Assembly (NCBI RefSeq): GCF_029369745.1
Contig: NZ_CP120210.1
Location: 5,890,001 to 5,954,000, forward strand
Reading direction: 5' to 3'
DNA length: 64,000 bases
Source of the DNA: Amycolatopsis sp. QT-25
GTDB lineage: Bacteria > Actinomycetota > Actinomycetes > Mycobacteriales > Pseudonocardiaceae
Positions 20,043 to 28,334 of this stretch are shown here, piece by piece. Below the pieces are notes generated by a model. The model was not told the origin of the DNA and ran no database searches. It worked only from the letters and a program-made list of their open reading frames with translations. Positions within the stretch are counted from its first letter, which is position 1. The number at the start of each line of letters is the position of its first letter. Made by a program: the position numbers and the translations under genes.

Positions 20043-21388
20043 AGCGTCTCCCTCAGCCGGGCACTGGCCACGGCCAGCTCGCGGGCGATCTCGTCTTCGG
20101 ATTCTTCGCGCGGCGACCCACCGGTCACCACGGTCGCGCCGCCGACGTACAGCCGCTCGACCGGCGGGGTGGCGCCGAGCACCAGAGCCGCCACCGGATC
20201 GGTGATCCCGGCGTGGTTCAAGCCGTTCAGATCCCAGACCGCGAGGTCGGCGAGCTTGCCGACCTCGATCGAGCCCAGGTCCTTCTGGCGGCCCAGGCAG
20301 CGCGCGCCGCCCATCGTGCCCATCCACAGCGCCTCGCGCGTGGTCAGCGCGCGTGGTCCCCCGCGCTGGCGTGCCTGCAACAGCGCCTGGTGCAGTTCCT
20401 CGCCGAGGCCACCGGATTCGTTGGACGCGGCACCGTCGACGCCCAGCCCGACCGGGACACCGGCGTCCAGCAGCTGCCGGACCGGGGCGATCCCGGCCCC
20501 GAGCCGCCCGTTCGACGTCGGGCAGTGCGCCGCGCCGGTGCCGGTGGCGCCCAGGCGCCGGATCGCCTCCGGGGCGAGGTGAATCGAGTGCGCGAGCCAG
20601 ACGTCGTCGGCGAGCCAGCCGAGTTCGTCGGCGTACTCCGCGGGCGTGCAGCCGGCTTCGGCGAGGCATTGCTTTTCCTCGTCGACCGTCTCGGCGAGGT
20701 GCGTGTGCAGCCGGACCCCCTTGCGGCGCGCCAGTTCCGCCGCACCGGTCATCAGCCGCTCGCTCACCGAGAACGGTGAGCACGGACCGGCCGCGATCTG
20801 CAGATGCGCGCCGGGGGAGCCGTCGTGGAACCGGTCGATCGCGGCTTCGGTGCCGAGCAGCGCGGCCTCCGTCTCCTCGACGAGGTTGTCCGGCGGGAGC
20901 CCGCCCTGGGACTCGCCCCGGTCCATCGAACCGCGCACGACGTGCAGCCGCACCCCGACGCGGATGCGGGCGGCCGCAAGGGCTTCGACCTGGTCCCCGC
21001 CGTCACGCGGGAAGACGTAGTGGTGGTCGGCGACGGTGGTGCAGCCGGTGGTCGCGAGCCGCGTGAGACCCGCCGTGGCGGCGGCGTGCGTGATCTCGGC
21101 GTCGAGCCTGCCCCAGATCGGGTACAGCGCGACCAGCCACTCGAAGAGGGGTTGATCGGCGGCGAGGCCGCGCGTGGCCCATTGGTAGAGGTGGTGATGG
21201 GTGTTGATCAGACCGGGCGTGACCAGGCAGCCGGAGCCGTCGACGCGTTCGTCGTAGTCGCCGTCGGGTGCCTTCCCCGCGCCGACCGCCGCGATGCGGT
21301 CGTTCTCGAGGACGACGTGGCCCGAAGCGTGCTCGGTACCCGCTCCGTCGACCGTGGCGATCGCGGCGTTCTCGATGACGGTCTTCAC
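20039..21388 (-). CDS. 8-oxoguanine deaminase (amidohydrolase superfamily)
   Basis: 449 residues from GTG 21388. Metal ligands: NTHHHLYQWATRG near residue 65, HTHLAE in the middle, and GLGVDGAASNESGG with the distal aspartate. The HHHLYQWATR and CTTVADHHYVFP segments are those of the 8-oxoguanine deaminase branch (product urate) rather than the TRZ/ATZ or classic guanine deaminase branches. It is translationally coupled at both ends (GTGA upstream, TTGA downstream) inside the xanthine dehydrogenase operon. Isoguanine or guanine activity cannot be excluded. Confidence 0.82.
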   Translation of the reverse strand: MKTVIENAAIATVDGAGTEHASGHVVLENDRIAAVGAGKAPDGDYDERVDGSGCLVTPGLINTHHHLYQWATRGLAADQPLFEWLVALYPIWGRLDAEITHAAATAGLTRLATTGCTTVADHHYVFPRDGGDQVEALAAARIRVGVRLHVVRGSMDRGESQGGLPPDNLVEETEAALLGTEAAIDRFHDGSPGAHLQIAAGPCSPFSVSERLMTGAAELARRKGVRLHTHLAETVDEEKQCLAEAGCTPAEYADELGWLADDVWLAHSIHLAPEAIRRLGATGTGAAHCPTSNGRLGAGIAPVRQLLDAGVPVGLGVDGAASNESGGLGEELHQALLQARQRGGPRALTTREALWMGTMGGARCLGRQKDLGSIEVGKLADLAVWDLNGLNHAGITDPVAALVLGATPPVERLYVGGATVVTGGSPREESEDEIARELAVASARLRETL

Positions 21389-21855
21389 GTGGTCTCTCCC
21401 CTGGTGGCGGCCAACCGGACGGCGTCGAGGATCTTCTCGTAGCCGGTGCACCGGCAGAGGTTCCCCGCCAGCGCCTCACGAATCTCCTCGTCGGCGGGGT
21501 TTTCGACGCGGTCGAGCAGATCGTGCGCGGCCACCACGAGGCCGGGAGTGCAGAAACCGCATTGGACGGCCCCCGCGTCCACGAAGGACTGCTGGACGCG
21601 GTCCAGCCGATCGCCGTCGGCTAGCCCTTCGACCGTGCGGACCTCGCGGCCCTCGACCTGACCGGCCGCGACCAGGCACGAACACACCGGGACGTCGTCG
21701 AGGTACACCGTGCAGGAACCGCATTCGCCCTGTTCACAGGCGTTCTTGGAGCCCGGGAGCCCCAGCCGTTCGCGGAGCACGTAAAGCAGGCTCTCGCCCT
21801 CCCAGACGTCGTCGGCCTGGCGGGACTCACCGTTGATCGTCACGTTCACGCGCAC
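21385..21855 (-). CDS. pucE: Xanthine dehydrogenase, 2Fe-2S subunit
   Basis: 156 residues. Two iron-sulphur clusters: plant-type ferredoxin motif CEQGECGSCTVYLDD...CSC in the N-terminal half, and the second cluster CGFCTPG...CRCTGY in the helical half. GTG 21855 is nine bases downstream of GAAGGG; GTG 21849 would give a GTGA overlap with the FAD-subunit stop. Passes electrons from the Moco centre to FAD. Overlaps its downstream neighbour by four bases. Confidence 0.94.
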   Translation of the reverse strand: MRVNVTINGESRQADDVWEGESLLYVLRERLGLPGSKNACEQGECGSCTVYLDDVPVCSCLVAAGQVEGREVRTVEGLADGDRLDRVQQSFVDAGAVQCGFCTPGLVVAAHDLLDRVENPADEEIREALAGNLCRCTGYEKILDAVRLAATRGETT

Positions 21856-22715
21856 TCGCGTTCACCCTTCCGGAAGTCGTTCCACGCCCAGGTCAGCGTC
21901 CGCCGCGCCAGGACGGACAGCGCGTGCCTGCGGTAGTCGGCGCTGCCGCGGACGTCGTCGATCGGTGACGCCGCCTCGGAGACCAGCTCACCGAACCGGC
22001 GTTTGACGGAATCCGCGATCGAAGCCTTGGTGGACCAGGGAAGTTCGTCGCCGAGGAACTCTTCGGCGGCGGTCGCGCGGCGCGGGGTCGGCGCCGCCGA
22101 ACCGACGGCGGCGCGGATCCCCCGGGAGTCGAGGTGCAGGGCCAGCGCGAACGAGCAGACCGCGATCACCATCGCGTTGCGCGTCCCGACCTTCGCGAAC
22201 TGCTGTGGGCCGGCTTCGGCGGGCAGATGGACCGCGGTGATCAGCTCGTCGGGTTCGAGGGCGTTGCGTTTGACACCGAGGTAGAACTCCTCGACCGGGA
22301 TCCTGCGCGTGCCGCGCACCGACGCGGCCTCGACCTCGGCACCGAGCGCGAGCAGCACGGGATGGGTGTCGCCGGCGGGCGAGGCGGCGCCCAGGTTGCC
22401 GCCGACGGTGCCGCGGTTGCGGATCTGCGGTGAGCCGACGGTGCGCGAGGCCATGGCCAACGCGGGCACAACTTCACCCAGCTCAGCGATCACCCGGGCG
22501 TAGGGCACCGAGGCGCCGAGGCGGATCCTGCCGTCGGTTTCGGTCCACTCGGCGAGTTCGGTGACGCGGTTGAGATCGAGCAGCGCCCCCGGGCGGCGAC
22601 GGTCGAAGTTGAGCTCCACCATGACGTCCGTACCGCCCGCGATGGGCACCGCGTCGGGCCGCTCGGCCTTGACGGCGAGCGCCTCGGTCAGCGAGCTGGG
22701 GCGCAGGAAATCCAC
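21846..22715 (-). CDS. pucC: Xanthine dehydrogenase, FAD-binding subunit
   Basis: 289 residues from GTG 22715 (AGGAG upstream); residues read further upstream are not FAD-subunit-like. FAD-binding signatures are VPIAGGTDVMVELN (about residues 28-41), TVGSPQIRNRGTVGGNLGAASPAGD (about 107-131) and the CO-dehydrogenase flavoprotein C-terminal domain. First gene of a seven-gene minus-strand operon that runs to 15302. Divergent from the PucR gene across 136 bases. Confidence 0.94.
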   Translation of the reverse strand: MDFLRPSSLTEALAVKAERPDAVPIAGGTDVMVELNFDRRRPGALLDLNRVTELAEWTETDGRIRLGASVPYARVIAELGEVVPALAMASRTVGSPQIRNRGTVGGNLGAASPAGDTHPVLLALGAEVEAASVRGTRRIPVEEFYLGVKRNALEPDELITAVHLPAEAGPQQFAKVGTRNAMVIAVCSFALALHLDSRGIRAAVGSAAPTPRRATAAEEFLGDELPWSTKASIADSVKRRFGELVSEAASPIDDVRGSADYRRHALSVLARRTLTWAWNDFRKGERECA

Positions 22716-22851
22716 TCTCGGGCTCCTCGGTTCGGCGGTGTTCTGTGACGGCTGCCTCAGTAGACGCCCTGCGCCCATACGGCGGCAACGGTGCCGAAGC
22801 ATGAAATCTCCCCTGCACGACCGGGTCGTTTTGTGCTTTCCTACAAACTTG

Positions 22852-24273
22852 ATGACGACCGTGAAGACTCTGCTCGCGCTCCCCGGCCTGCGCTTGCGCG
22901 TCCGTGCCGGGGCGGCTCTGCTCGACCGCCCGGTGTCCCGGATCTACGTCACGGAACTGCCCGATCCCGGGCGGTACGTGTCGGCGGGTGAGTTCGTCCT
23001 GAGCGGATTGCTGTGGTGGCGCGGGCCCGGTGATTCCGAGGCTTTCGTCGCCGCGCTGGCGAAGGCCGGGGCGGCGGCGCTCGCGGCGTCCGGAGCGGAT
23101 TCCGACGGGATTCCCGAAGACCTCGTCCAAGCCTGTACACGGCACGGGATTCCGTTGCTGGAGGTGCCGGCGGACCTGTCCTTCTCCGTCGTCACCGAAC
23201 GGGTGGTGCTGGCGTTGGCCGCGGCCGCGGAAGGTGCGCGCAAGCGTTTGCTTTCAGCCGCGACGGAAGACGCGTCGGTGGAAACCCTGCTGGAACGGGC
23301 ACGCGCGGAGATCGGCCTCCCCTGCTGGGTGGTGCCCGCCGGGACGCCGTCGGAGCTGGCGCGACGGTTCGTCGCCGCGGGCGGACGCTCCCTGGAGGCG
23401 GACGACGTCACCGTGCGGCCGATCGGCGGCAGGCACGCGGTGCCGTGGCTGCTCGCGATCGGCGGCGCGCCGACCGCCGCCCAGGCGGAGATCGCCGAAG
23501 AACTCGCCGGGCTGATCGGGCTCGCGCGCACGCGGGCGGACGAGGTCCGCGCGGTCACCGACCGGGTACTCGAACCGTTGCTCGCCGCACTGGACGAGGG
23601 AAGCGATCCGCACGCGGCGCTGACGGCGACCGGTCTGCGCGGCGATCTGCGCGTCGTCGTCGCACGTACCGAGGGATCCGAAGCCGCACGCGGGATCCTG
23701 ACCGAACTACTGCCGGCGGGTGCCCTCGTCGGGGCCGCGGGGGAAACGACCTGGGCCGTGGTCGAGGACGACGGCGAATGGCCGGAGGACTGGCCCGCGA
23801 CGGTGACCGCCACCCTCGAAGAGGTGGCATCACTGCTGCCGTGCCGCCGGGTGCTGATCGGCATCAGCGACCGTTCCCCGGTCTCCGTCCTGCGGGGCGC
23901 GAAGGAAGTGGCACGCCACGCGCTGGCCGTCGCGGCGAACCGCCCCGGCACGATCGAAGTCGTCCCCGGTGGCGAGATCGGCATGCACCGGCTGCTGCTG
24001 GCGGGCGCTCCCGACGACTTCCGGGCGGCGTTGCGGCGACGGGTGCTGGGCCCCCTGCTGAGTTACGACGCCGAACAGGGCACCGATCTGGTGCACACCC
24101 TGCGCGTCTTCCTCGAATGCTCCGGTTCCCCGACACGGGCCGCGCGGGCGCTGCACGTCCACGTCAACACCTTGCGGTACCGGATCGGCCGGGCGAGCGA
24201 ACTGCTCGGCACCGACCTGACCGAGTTCACCGAACAGCTCGACGTCTATTTGGCCTTGTCGGCAGGGAGCTGA
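22852..24273 (+). CDS. PucR-family transcriptional regulator
   Basis: 473 residues from ATG 22852. The N-terminal PucR domain (LLALPGLRLRVRAGAALLDRPVSRIYVTELPDPGRYVSAGEFVLS) is the purine-catabolism activator type. The C-terminal HTH_30 region holds LRVFLECSGSPTRAARALHVHVNTLRYRIGR. Placed divergently from the xanthine dehydrogenase operon, so it is the obvious regulator of it. There is little room for a ribosome site before the start (CCTACAAACTTG), which suggests a leaderless message. Confidence 0.9.
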   Translation: MTTVKTLLALPGLRLRVRAGAALLDRPVSRIYVTELPDPGRYVSAGEFVLSGLLWWRGPGDSEAFVAALAKAGAAALAASGADSDGIPEDLVQACTRHGIPLLEVPADLSFSVVTERVVLALAAAAEGARKRLLSAATEDASVETLLERARAEIGLPCWVVPAGTPSELARRFVAAGGRSLEADDVTVRPIGGRHAVPWLLAIGGAPTAAQAEIAEELAGLIGLARTRADEVRAVTDRVLEPLLAALDEGSDPHAALTATGLRGDLRVVVARTEGSEAARGILTELLPAGALVGAAGETTWAVVEDDGEWPEDWPATVTATLEEVASLLPCRRVLIGISDRSPVSVLRGAKEVARHALAVAANRPGTIEVVPGGEIGMHRLLLAGAPDDFRAALRRRVLGPLLSYDAEQGTDLVHTLRVFLECSGSPTRAARALHVHVNTLRYRIGRASELLGTDLTEFTEQLDVYLALSAGS

Positions 24274-24274
24274 A

Positions 24275-24757
24275 ATGGGCATCACCACGGCGAAGGAAGC
24301 CGCCTACGACCCCCGCGTCGTCGCCTTCGGGCGGATGATGGGCGCGGCGAACCGGCTCGAATACCTGCTCGGCCGGGCACTGGAGGCCGAATGCGGGATC
24401 TCGCACCTGATGTTCGAAGTCCTGCTGATCGTCGGCAGGTCGGGTGAGGCCGGGATGAGCATGCGCGCGATCGCGCAGGAGCAGGTGCTGACCACCGGCG
24501 GCGCGACCCGGCTGGTCGACCGGATGACGGCACTCGGCCTGGTCGTGCGCGCCAACGATCCCGAAGACCGCCGCGTGCAACTCGTCCGGCTGACGGGCAA
24601 GGGCGAGGAGACCACCGTGCGGGCCGCACGGGTGCACGTGGAGAACATCCAGCGGCAGTTTCTCGACCCGCTGCCCGCCGATCATCGCGACCAGTTCACC
24701 CAAGACCTGCGGACGCTGAGCCATTCGGCACGGGACGCACTCCCCAAACTCCGCTAG
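24275..24757 (+). CDS. MarR-family transcriptional regulator
   Basis: 160 residues starting one base after the pucR stop. Winged helix: SMRAIAQEQVLTTGGATRLVDRMTALGLVVRANDPEDRRVQLVRLTGKG. An inverted repeat directly downstream, between this gene and the DsbA-like gene, is a plausible operator. The neighbouring oxidoreductase is the most likely target. Ligand unknown. Confidence 0.88.
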   Translation: MGITTAKEAAYDPRVVAFGRMMGAANRLEYLLGRALEAECGISHLMFEVLLIVGRSGEAGMSMRAIAQEQVLTTGGATRLVDRMTALGLVVRANDPEDRRVQLVRLTGKGEETTVRAARVHVENIQRQFLDPLPADHRDQFTQDLRTLSHSARDALPKLR

Positions 24758-24762
24758 GAATA

Positions 24763-24776
24763 CCTGACTGGTCAGG
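24763..24776. promoter_or_regulatory. CCTGAC-TG-GTCAGG inverted repeat
   Basis: Perfect 6-bp arms around two bases, between the MarR stop and the DsbA-like start at 24794. Candidate MarR operator for the downstream gene. Confidence 0.5.
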
Positions 24777-24793
24777 CATCGTTGGAACTCGGC

Positions 24794-25408
24794 ATGAGGC
24801 TCATCCATGTCTTCGACGCGTACTGCGGCTGGTGCTACGGCTTCGCCAGGACCCTGGCCGACGTCGCGCACCGGCATCCGGACCTGCCGGTCGAGGTGGT
24901 GTCCGGTGGCCTGTTCCTCGGCGAGCGCCGCGTCCCGATCCGGCAGTTCGGCCACGTCCGAGAAGCCAACGCCGAGATCACCCGCCGGACCGGCGCGCCG
25001 TTCGGGGAAAGCTACGAACGGCTCATCGCGAACGGCGACTTCGTCATGGACTCCGAGGCTGCCGCCCGCGGGATGGCGGCACTGCGGGAGGTCGCGCCGG
25101 CCCGCGCGGTGCGGCTCGCGGCCTTGCTGCAGGAGGCCTTCTACCTCGACGGCCTGAGCCTGTCCGAGGTCTCGACCTACCGCGTGGTCGCGCGGCGGGC
25201 GGGCCTGGACGGGGACGCCGTCGAGGCCGCGCTGGACCGGGTCTCCCCGACGGCCGACTTCCGGCGGGCGCGAGAACTGGGCGTCACCGGATACCCGACT
25301 CTGCTCGCCGCCTTGCCCACCGGGGAAGGGGAACGGATCGTGACGCTGGTCGCCGGAAACGCGAGCGCGGACGAGGTGGAGCGGCGGATCGGCGCGCTGG
25401 TTTCCTAG
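24794..25408 (+). CDS. DsbA-family thioredoxin-fold protein
   Basis: 204 residues from ATG 24794. Active-site CGWC lies at about residues 12-15 (FDAYCGWCYGFAR), followed by an all-helical insertion and a C-terminal cis-Pro region (GVTGYPTLL). There is no signal peptide, so it is cytosolic, as in the FrnE/DSBA oxidoreductase group. Follows a MarR gene and a palindrome, suggesting redox- or electrophile-responsive expression. Confidence 0.8.
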   Translation: MRLIHVFDAYCGWCYGFARTLADVAHRHPDLPVEVVSGGLFLGERRVPIRQFGHVREANAEITRRTGAPFGESYERLIANGDFVMDSEAAARGMAALREVAPARAVRLAALLQEAFYLDGLSLSEVSTYRVVARRAGLDGDAVEAALDRVSPTADFRRARELGVTGYPTLLAALPTGEGERIVTLVAGNASADEVERRIGALVS

Positions 25409-25645
25409 ACGCTGCCTGGCTTTCGGCCTGTCCGGCGCGAGGATCACGCGGGGCGATCTGGTCAGCCGCCCGCTCCGCCAGGCCGGCCTGCTGGCCGGCG
25501 TGCCCGGTCAGGACCAGGAGGGCGGTGACGTTCCGCTGATATTCCTCCAACGGGGGCAGCGGGCCAGGTCCACCTCCAGCAGAAGCAACGGGGCCGACGA
25601 CGGCGCGTCCGGAGCCAAGGGGTCGAGGCCGTAGCTGGGGTCCAT
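25409..25645 (-). pseudogene. Possible frameshifted coding remnant
   Basis: On the minus strand, ATG 25645 opens a 44-codon frame (MDPSYGLDPLAPDAPSSAP...) with strong GC3. The GC3 signal then moves to another frame (PLPPLEEYQRNVTALLVLTG, then HAGQQAGLAERAADQIAP) near 25570. This is what a single frameshift in a small gene would look like. No family recognised. Confidence 0.3.
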
Positions 25646-25757
25646 GAGCCGCTACTGCCCGATTCCGGTCACGCGACGTAGCCGCGACACAGCACTCCAG
25701 CGATACTCCGCCGTCGTTCCTGCCATGAACCCGACTCCCCTGCTTGAATTCGGGACC

Positions 25758-26267
25758 ATGCCCACCTCTGTCGCGCTCCGAGGGGCGACACCCGCTGACG
25801 CCGACACCGTCGCGAAAATCTGGCACCGCGGCTGGCAGGACGGCCACCTCGGCAACGTGCCCGACGAACTCGTCCGCATCCGCACCCGTGAGTCGTTCTG
25901 GGAACGGGCCGCTCAACGCGTCGGTGACACGACCGTCGCTTTGGTGGACGGCGAGGTGGCGGGTTTCGTGATGGTCGTCGGCGACGAGGTCGAACAGGTC
26001 TACGTTTCCTCGGACCATCGCGGGAGCGGAGTGGCCGGCACACTGCTCGCGGAAGCCGAACGGCTGGTGAGCGCGAACGGGCAGGCACACGCCTGGCTCG
26101 CGGTGGCGCCGGGGAACGCACGGGCGCGGCGGTTTTACGAGCGATGCGGATGGGTCGATGAAGGCGCGTTCGAAAACCGGGTACCCGGCCCGGACGGGCC
26201 TATTTCGGTACCCTGCCGGCGTTACGTGAAACCGGTCGCTCGACCTCTTCCGCAATTAGGTGACTAA
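25758..26267 (+). CDS. GNAT-family N-acetyltransferase
   Basis: 169 residues from ATG 25758; ATG 25725 upstream is an alternative. Acetyl-CoA motif A is VEQVYVSSDHRGSGVAGTLLAEAERL (R/QxxGxG/A type), and the C-terminal motif B is NARARRFYERCGW. Substrate not predictable. Isolated gene, convergent to relics and a TetR gene. Confidence 0.88.
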   Translation: MPTSVALRGATPADADTVAKIWHRGWQDGHLGNVPDELVRIRTRESFWERAAQRVGDTTVALVDGEVAGFVMVVGDEVEQVYVSSDHRGSGVAGTLLAEAERLVSANGQAHAWLAVAPGNARARRFYERCGWVDEGAFENRVPGPDGPISVPCRRYVKPVARPLPQLGD

Positions 26268-26330
26268 TTGCGCAGCGGTGATACGCGAGCCGCATGAACG
26301 AGCCCTACTCCACTGTCTCGCTTACGCTCG

Positions 26331-26500
26331 TACGTCACTGCACTCGTACTACTGTGCGGTTTTCATCACCGGTTGATCCACCACGGCGACTGGCAAGTCC
26401 ACATGGCCGCCGACGGGCTACCAGAGTTCATCCCACCCCAATACCGAGATCCACTCCGCAAACCCCGCCGCAACACCCGCTACCACGACCGACCCCGAGG
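26331..26500 (+). pseudogene. Relic of a DUF222/HNH endonuclease (13E12-type) gene
   Basis: The frame from about 26331 reads LLCGFHHRLIHHGDW, then QVHMAADGLPEFIPP and DPLRKPRRNTRYH. This is the C-terminal HNH end of the DUF222 family repeated in many actinobacterial genomes. No upstream DUF222 body exists in any frame, so only the last ~55 codons survive. The ~620-base gap 26268-26891 otherwise holds the palindrome at 26565 and a decayed repeat at 26725. Confidence 0.6.
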
Positions 26501-26564
26501 AACCCGCCCGCCACACCCGGCGACGGGCCCCTCGCCATGCCCGGCGGGACCTTGCCGCGCCTGA

Positions 26565-26619
26565 GTACATGAAGGCCCCCTTCCTTGCGCTAGACGCAAG
26601 GAAGGGGGCCTTCATGTAC
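26565..26619. repeat. Perfect inverted repeat, class B (25-bp arms)
   Basis: Arms 26565-26589 and 26595-26619 are exact complements around a 5-base loop (CTAGA). The core is TGAAGGCCCCC-TTCCTTGCG. It lies between the convergent GNAT and TetR genes; a sister copy is at 62155-62211. Likely bidirectional terminator. Confidence 0.9.
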
Positions 26620-26724
26620 CTCGCAGAGGGCGTGAAGGTCGAGGTTCTCGGCTGAGCCGAGGGCAGAGTCCTCATCGCGCCCCATGATGTTTGAAGGCGC
26701 CACTGAGTCGTGGGGACGTTCAAG

Positions 26725-26767
26725 TTTCGTGGAGAACCCCTTGGTCCCTCAAGGAGTCCTTCACGGA
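26725..26767. repeat. Decayed class A palindrome
   Basis: The right arm GGTCCCTCAAGGAG-TCCTTCACGGA (26743-26767) matches the class A arm with one mismatch; the left arm is degenerate (TTCGTGGAGAACCCCTT). Confidence 0.5.
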
Positions 26768-26891
26768 ACGACAACCCGAACCGTGCCCGCAAACGCCCCA
26801 CCCAGGTGACCACACCGGTCACGTCCGACAGCGTCGATTTCGGGTCACCCACCCGGTCCCGCCTCCAGAGAACGGAATGCGGAACACCGCC

Positions 26892-27521
26892 CTAACCGGA
26901 CTCAGATCCCAGATAGGCCAGCGCCATCTCGGTCGTCTCGGTCGCCCAAACGTCCCAGCTCAGGCCATCCGACCAGTACCGGCCGCTGGCGGCCCGGTGG
27001 ACGCAGGAGCCGATGATCGTCCGGCTCACCATGCGAATAGCCCCATCCGGCCGGCGGATCTCCCCAAGACAAGACCCAGTCGCGGCCTCGAAATCGCGCT
27101 GGATGGTGGCCAGTGCTTGGAGACCGCGTTCGCGTCCTTCGGCGCGCTGGCTGTCGAGCAGTTCGGGAAAGATCCGGTCGTGCCGGGCGAACGTTCGCGC
27201 CAAAGCCTGCGTGAACGCGCTCACGACACCGCTCAATCCGGGCTCCGCGGAACGAAGCGCTTCGCTGACACCGGCCTCCAGCTGCCCGAGCAACTGATCC
27301 TTCACCGCGTACAGCAGCTGGTTCTTTCCCACGAACCGGCGATAGATCGTGCCCACCGACATCCCCGCCTGCTCGGCGACCGCGGCGACGGTGAACTGCT
27401 CGAGACCTTGGCTCGCCAGGACGTGTTCGGCGGCGGCCAGCACCTTCTGCAGGGACTCGCGGCTCCGGGCCTGCTGCGGCGGCCGAAAGCCCTGATCGAC
27501 GGAGTGACTCACCAGCCGCAC
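26892..27521 (-). CDS. TetR-family transcriptional regulator
   Basis: 209 residues from GTG 27521; GTG 27512 is an alternative. N-terminal HTH: ARSRESLQKVLAAAEHVLASQGLEQFTVAAVAEQAGMSVGTIYRRFVGKNQLL. The C-terminal ligand domain belongs to no named subgroup that I recognise. Divergent from an ABC ATPase gene across 66 bases, which may be its target. Confidence 0.85.
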   Translation of the reverse strand: MRLVSHSVDQGFRPPQQARSRESLQKVLAAAEHVLASQGLEQFTVAAVAEQAGMSVGTIYRRFVGKNQLLYAVKDQLLGQLEAGVSEALRSAEPGLSGVVSAFTQALARTFARHDRIFPELLDSQRAEGRERGLQALATIQRDFEAATGSCLGEIRRPDGAIRMVSRTIIGSCVHRAASGRYWSDGLSWDVWATETTEMALAYLGSESG

Positions 27522-27587
27522 GTTACCGCACCAGAACGTGAATGGTAATTTCTGTTCACATCTGACGAACGCGAGGAGGCCTGCATC

Positions 27588-28334
27588 GTGGTGAGCATCG
27601 AGGTAGAGGGCGCCTACGTCGATTTCCCGATCTTCGACGCCAAGACCCGGTCACTGAAGAAACAGGTGCTCGGCAAGGTCGGCGGCAAGATCGGAACCGG
27701 CGCCAAGGTCCCGATCATCGAGGCCCTGCAAGACGTTTCCCTGTCCCTGCGCGAAGGCGATCGCGTCGGCCTGGTCGGGCACAACGGCGCCGGGAAATCC
27801 ACTCTGCTGCGCCTGCTGTCCGGGATCTACGAACCGACCCGGGGCAGTGCGCGGGTCGTCGGCCGGATCGCGCCGGTGTTCGACCTCGGCGTGGGGCTGG
27901 ATCCCGAGGTCTCGGGCCACGAGAACATCCTGATCCGGGGCCTGTTCCTCGGCATGAGCCGCCGGCAGATGGAGAAACGGGTCGACGACATCGCCGACTT
28001 CACCGAGCTCGGCGACTACCTGAGCATGCCCCTGCGCACCTACTCCGCCGGGATGCGGGTGCGGCTCGCGCTCGGCGTGGTGACCACCATCGATCCCGAG
28101 ATCCTCATCCTCGACGAGGGACTCGGCGCGATCGACGCCGCGTTCCTCGCCAAGGCCCGCGAACGGCTGGTCGACCTCGCCCGCCGCTCCGGGGTACTGG
28201 TGTTCGCCTCGCACGCCGACGAATTACTGCGCGAGCTGTGCACCACCGCACTGTGGATGGACGAGGGCCGCATCCGGATGCGCGGGGCCCTGGACGAGGT
28301 TCTCGCCGAATATCACGAAACGCGTCGCGCGTAA
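27588..28334 (+). CDS. ABC transporter ATP-binding protein, polysaccharide-export (Wzt/RfbE) type
   Basis: 248 residues from GTG 27588 (GAGGAGG upstream). Walker A GHNGAGKST (about residues 63-71), signature YSAGMRVRLA, Walker B ILILDEG, H-loop FASHAD. The N-terminal VDFPIFDAKTRSLKK resembles the mycobacterial galactan exporter ATPase (Rv3781, RfbE). There is no C-terminal carbohydrate-binding domain. No permease is adjacent, so its membrane partner must be elsewhere. Overlaps the convergent aldolase-like gene by 22 bases. Confidence 0.85.
   Translation: MVSIEVEGAYVDFPIFDAKTRSLKKQVLGKVGGKIGTGAKVPIIEALQDVSLSLREGDRVGLVGHNGAGKSTLLRLLSGIYEPTRGSARVVGRIAPVFDLGVGLDPEVSGHENILIRGLFLGMSRRQMEKRVDDIADFTELGDYLSMPLRTYSAGMRVRLALGVVTTIDPEILILDEGLGAIDAAFLAKARERLVDLARRSGVLVFASHADELLRELCTTALWMDEGRIRMRGALDEVLAEYHETRRA

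Noticed and set aside
26691-27548. 285-codon plus-strand frame
   Set aside because: Antisense to the TetR gene at 26892-27521.
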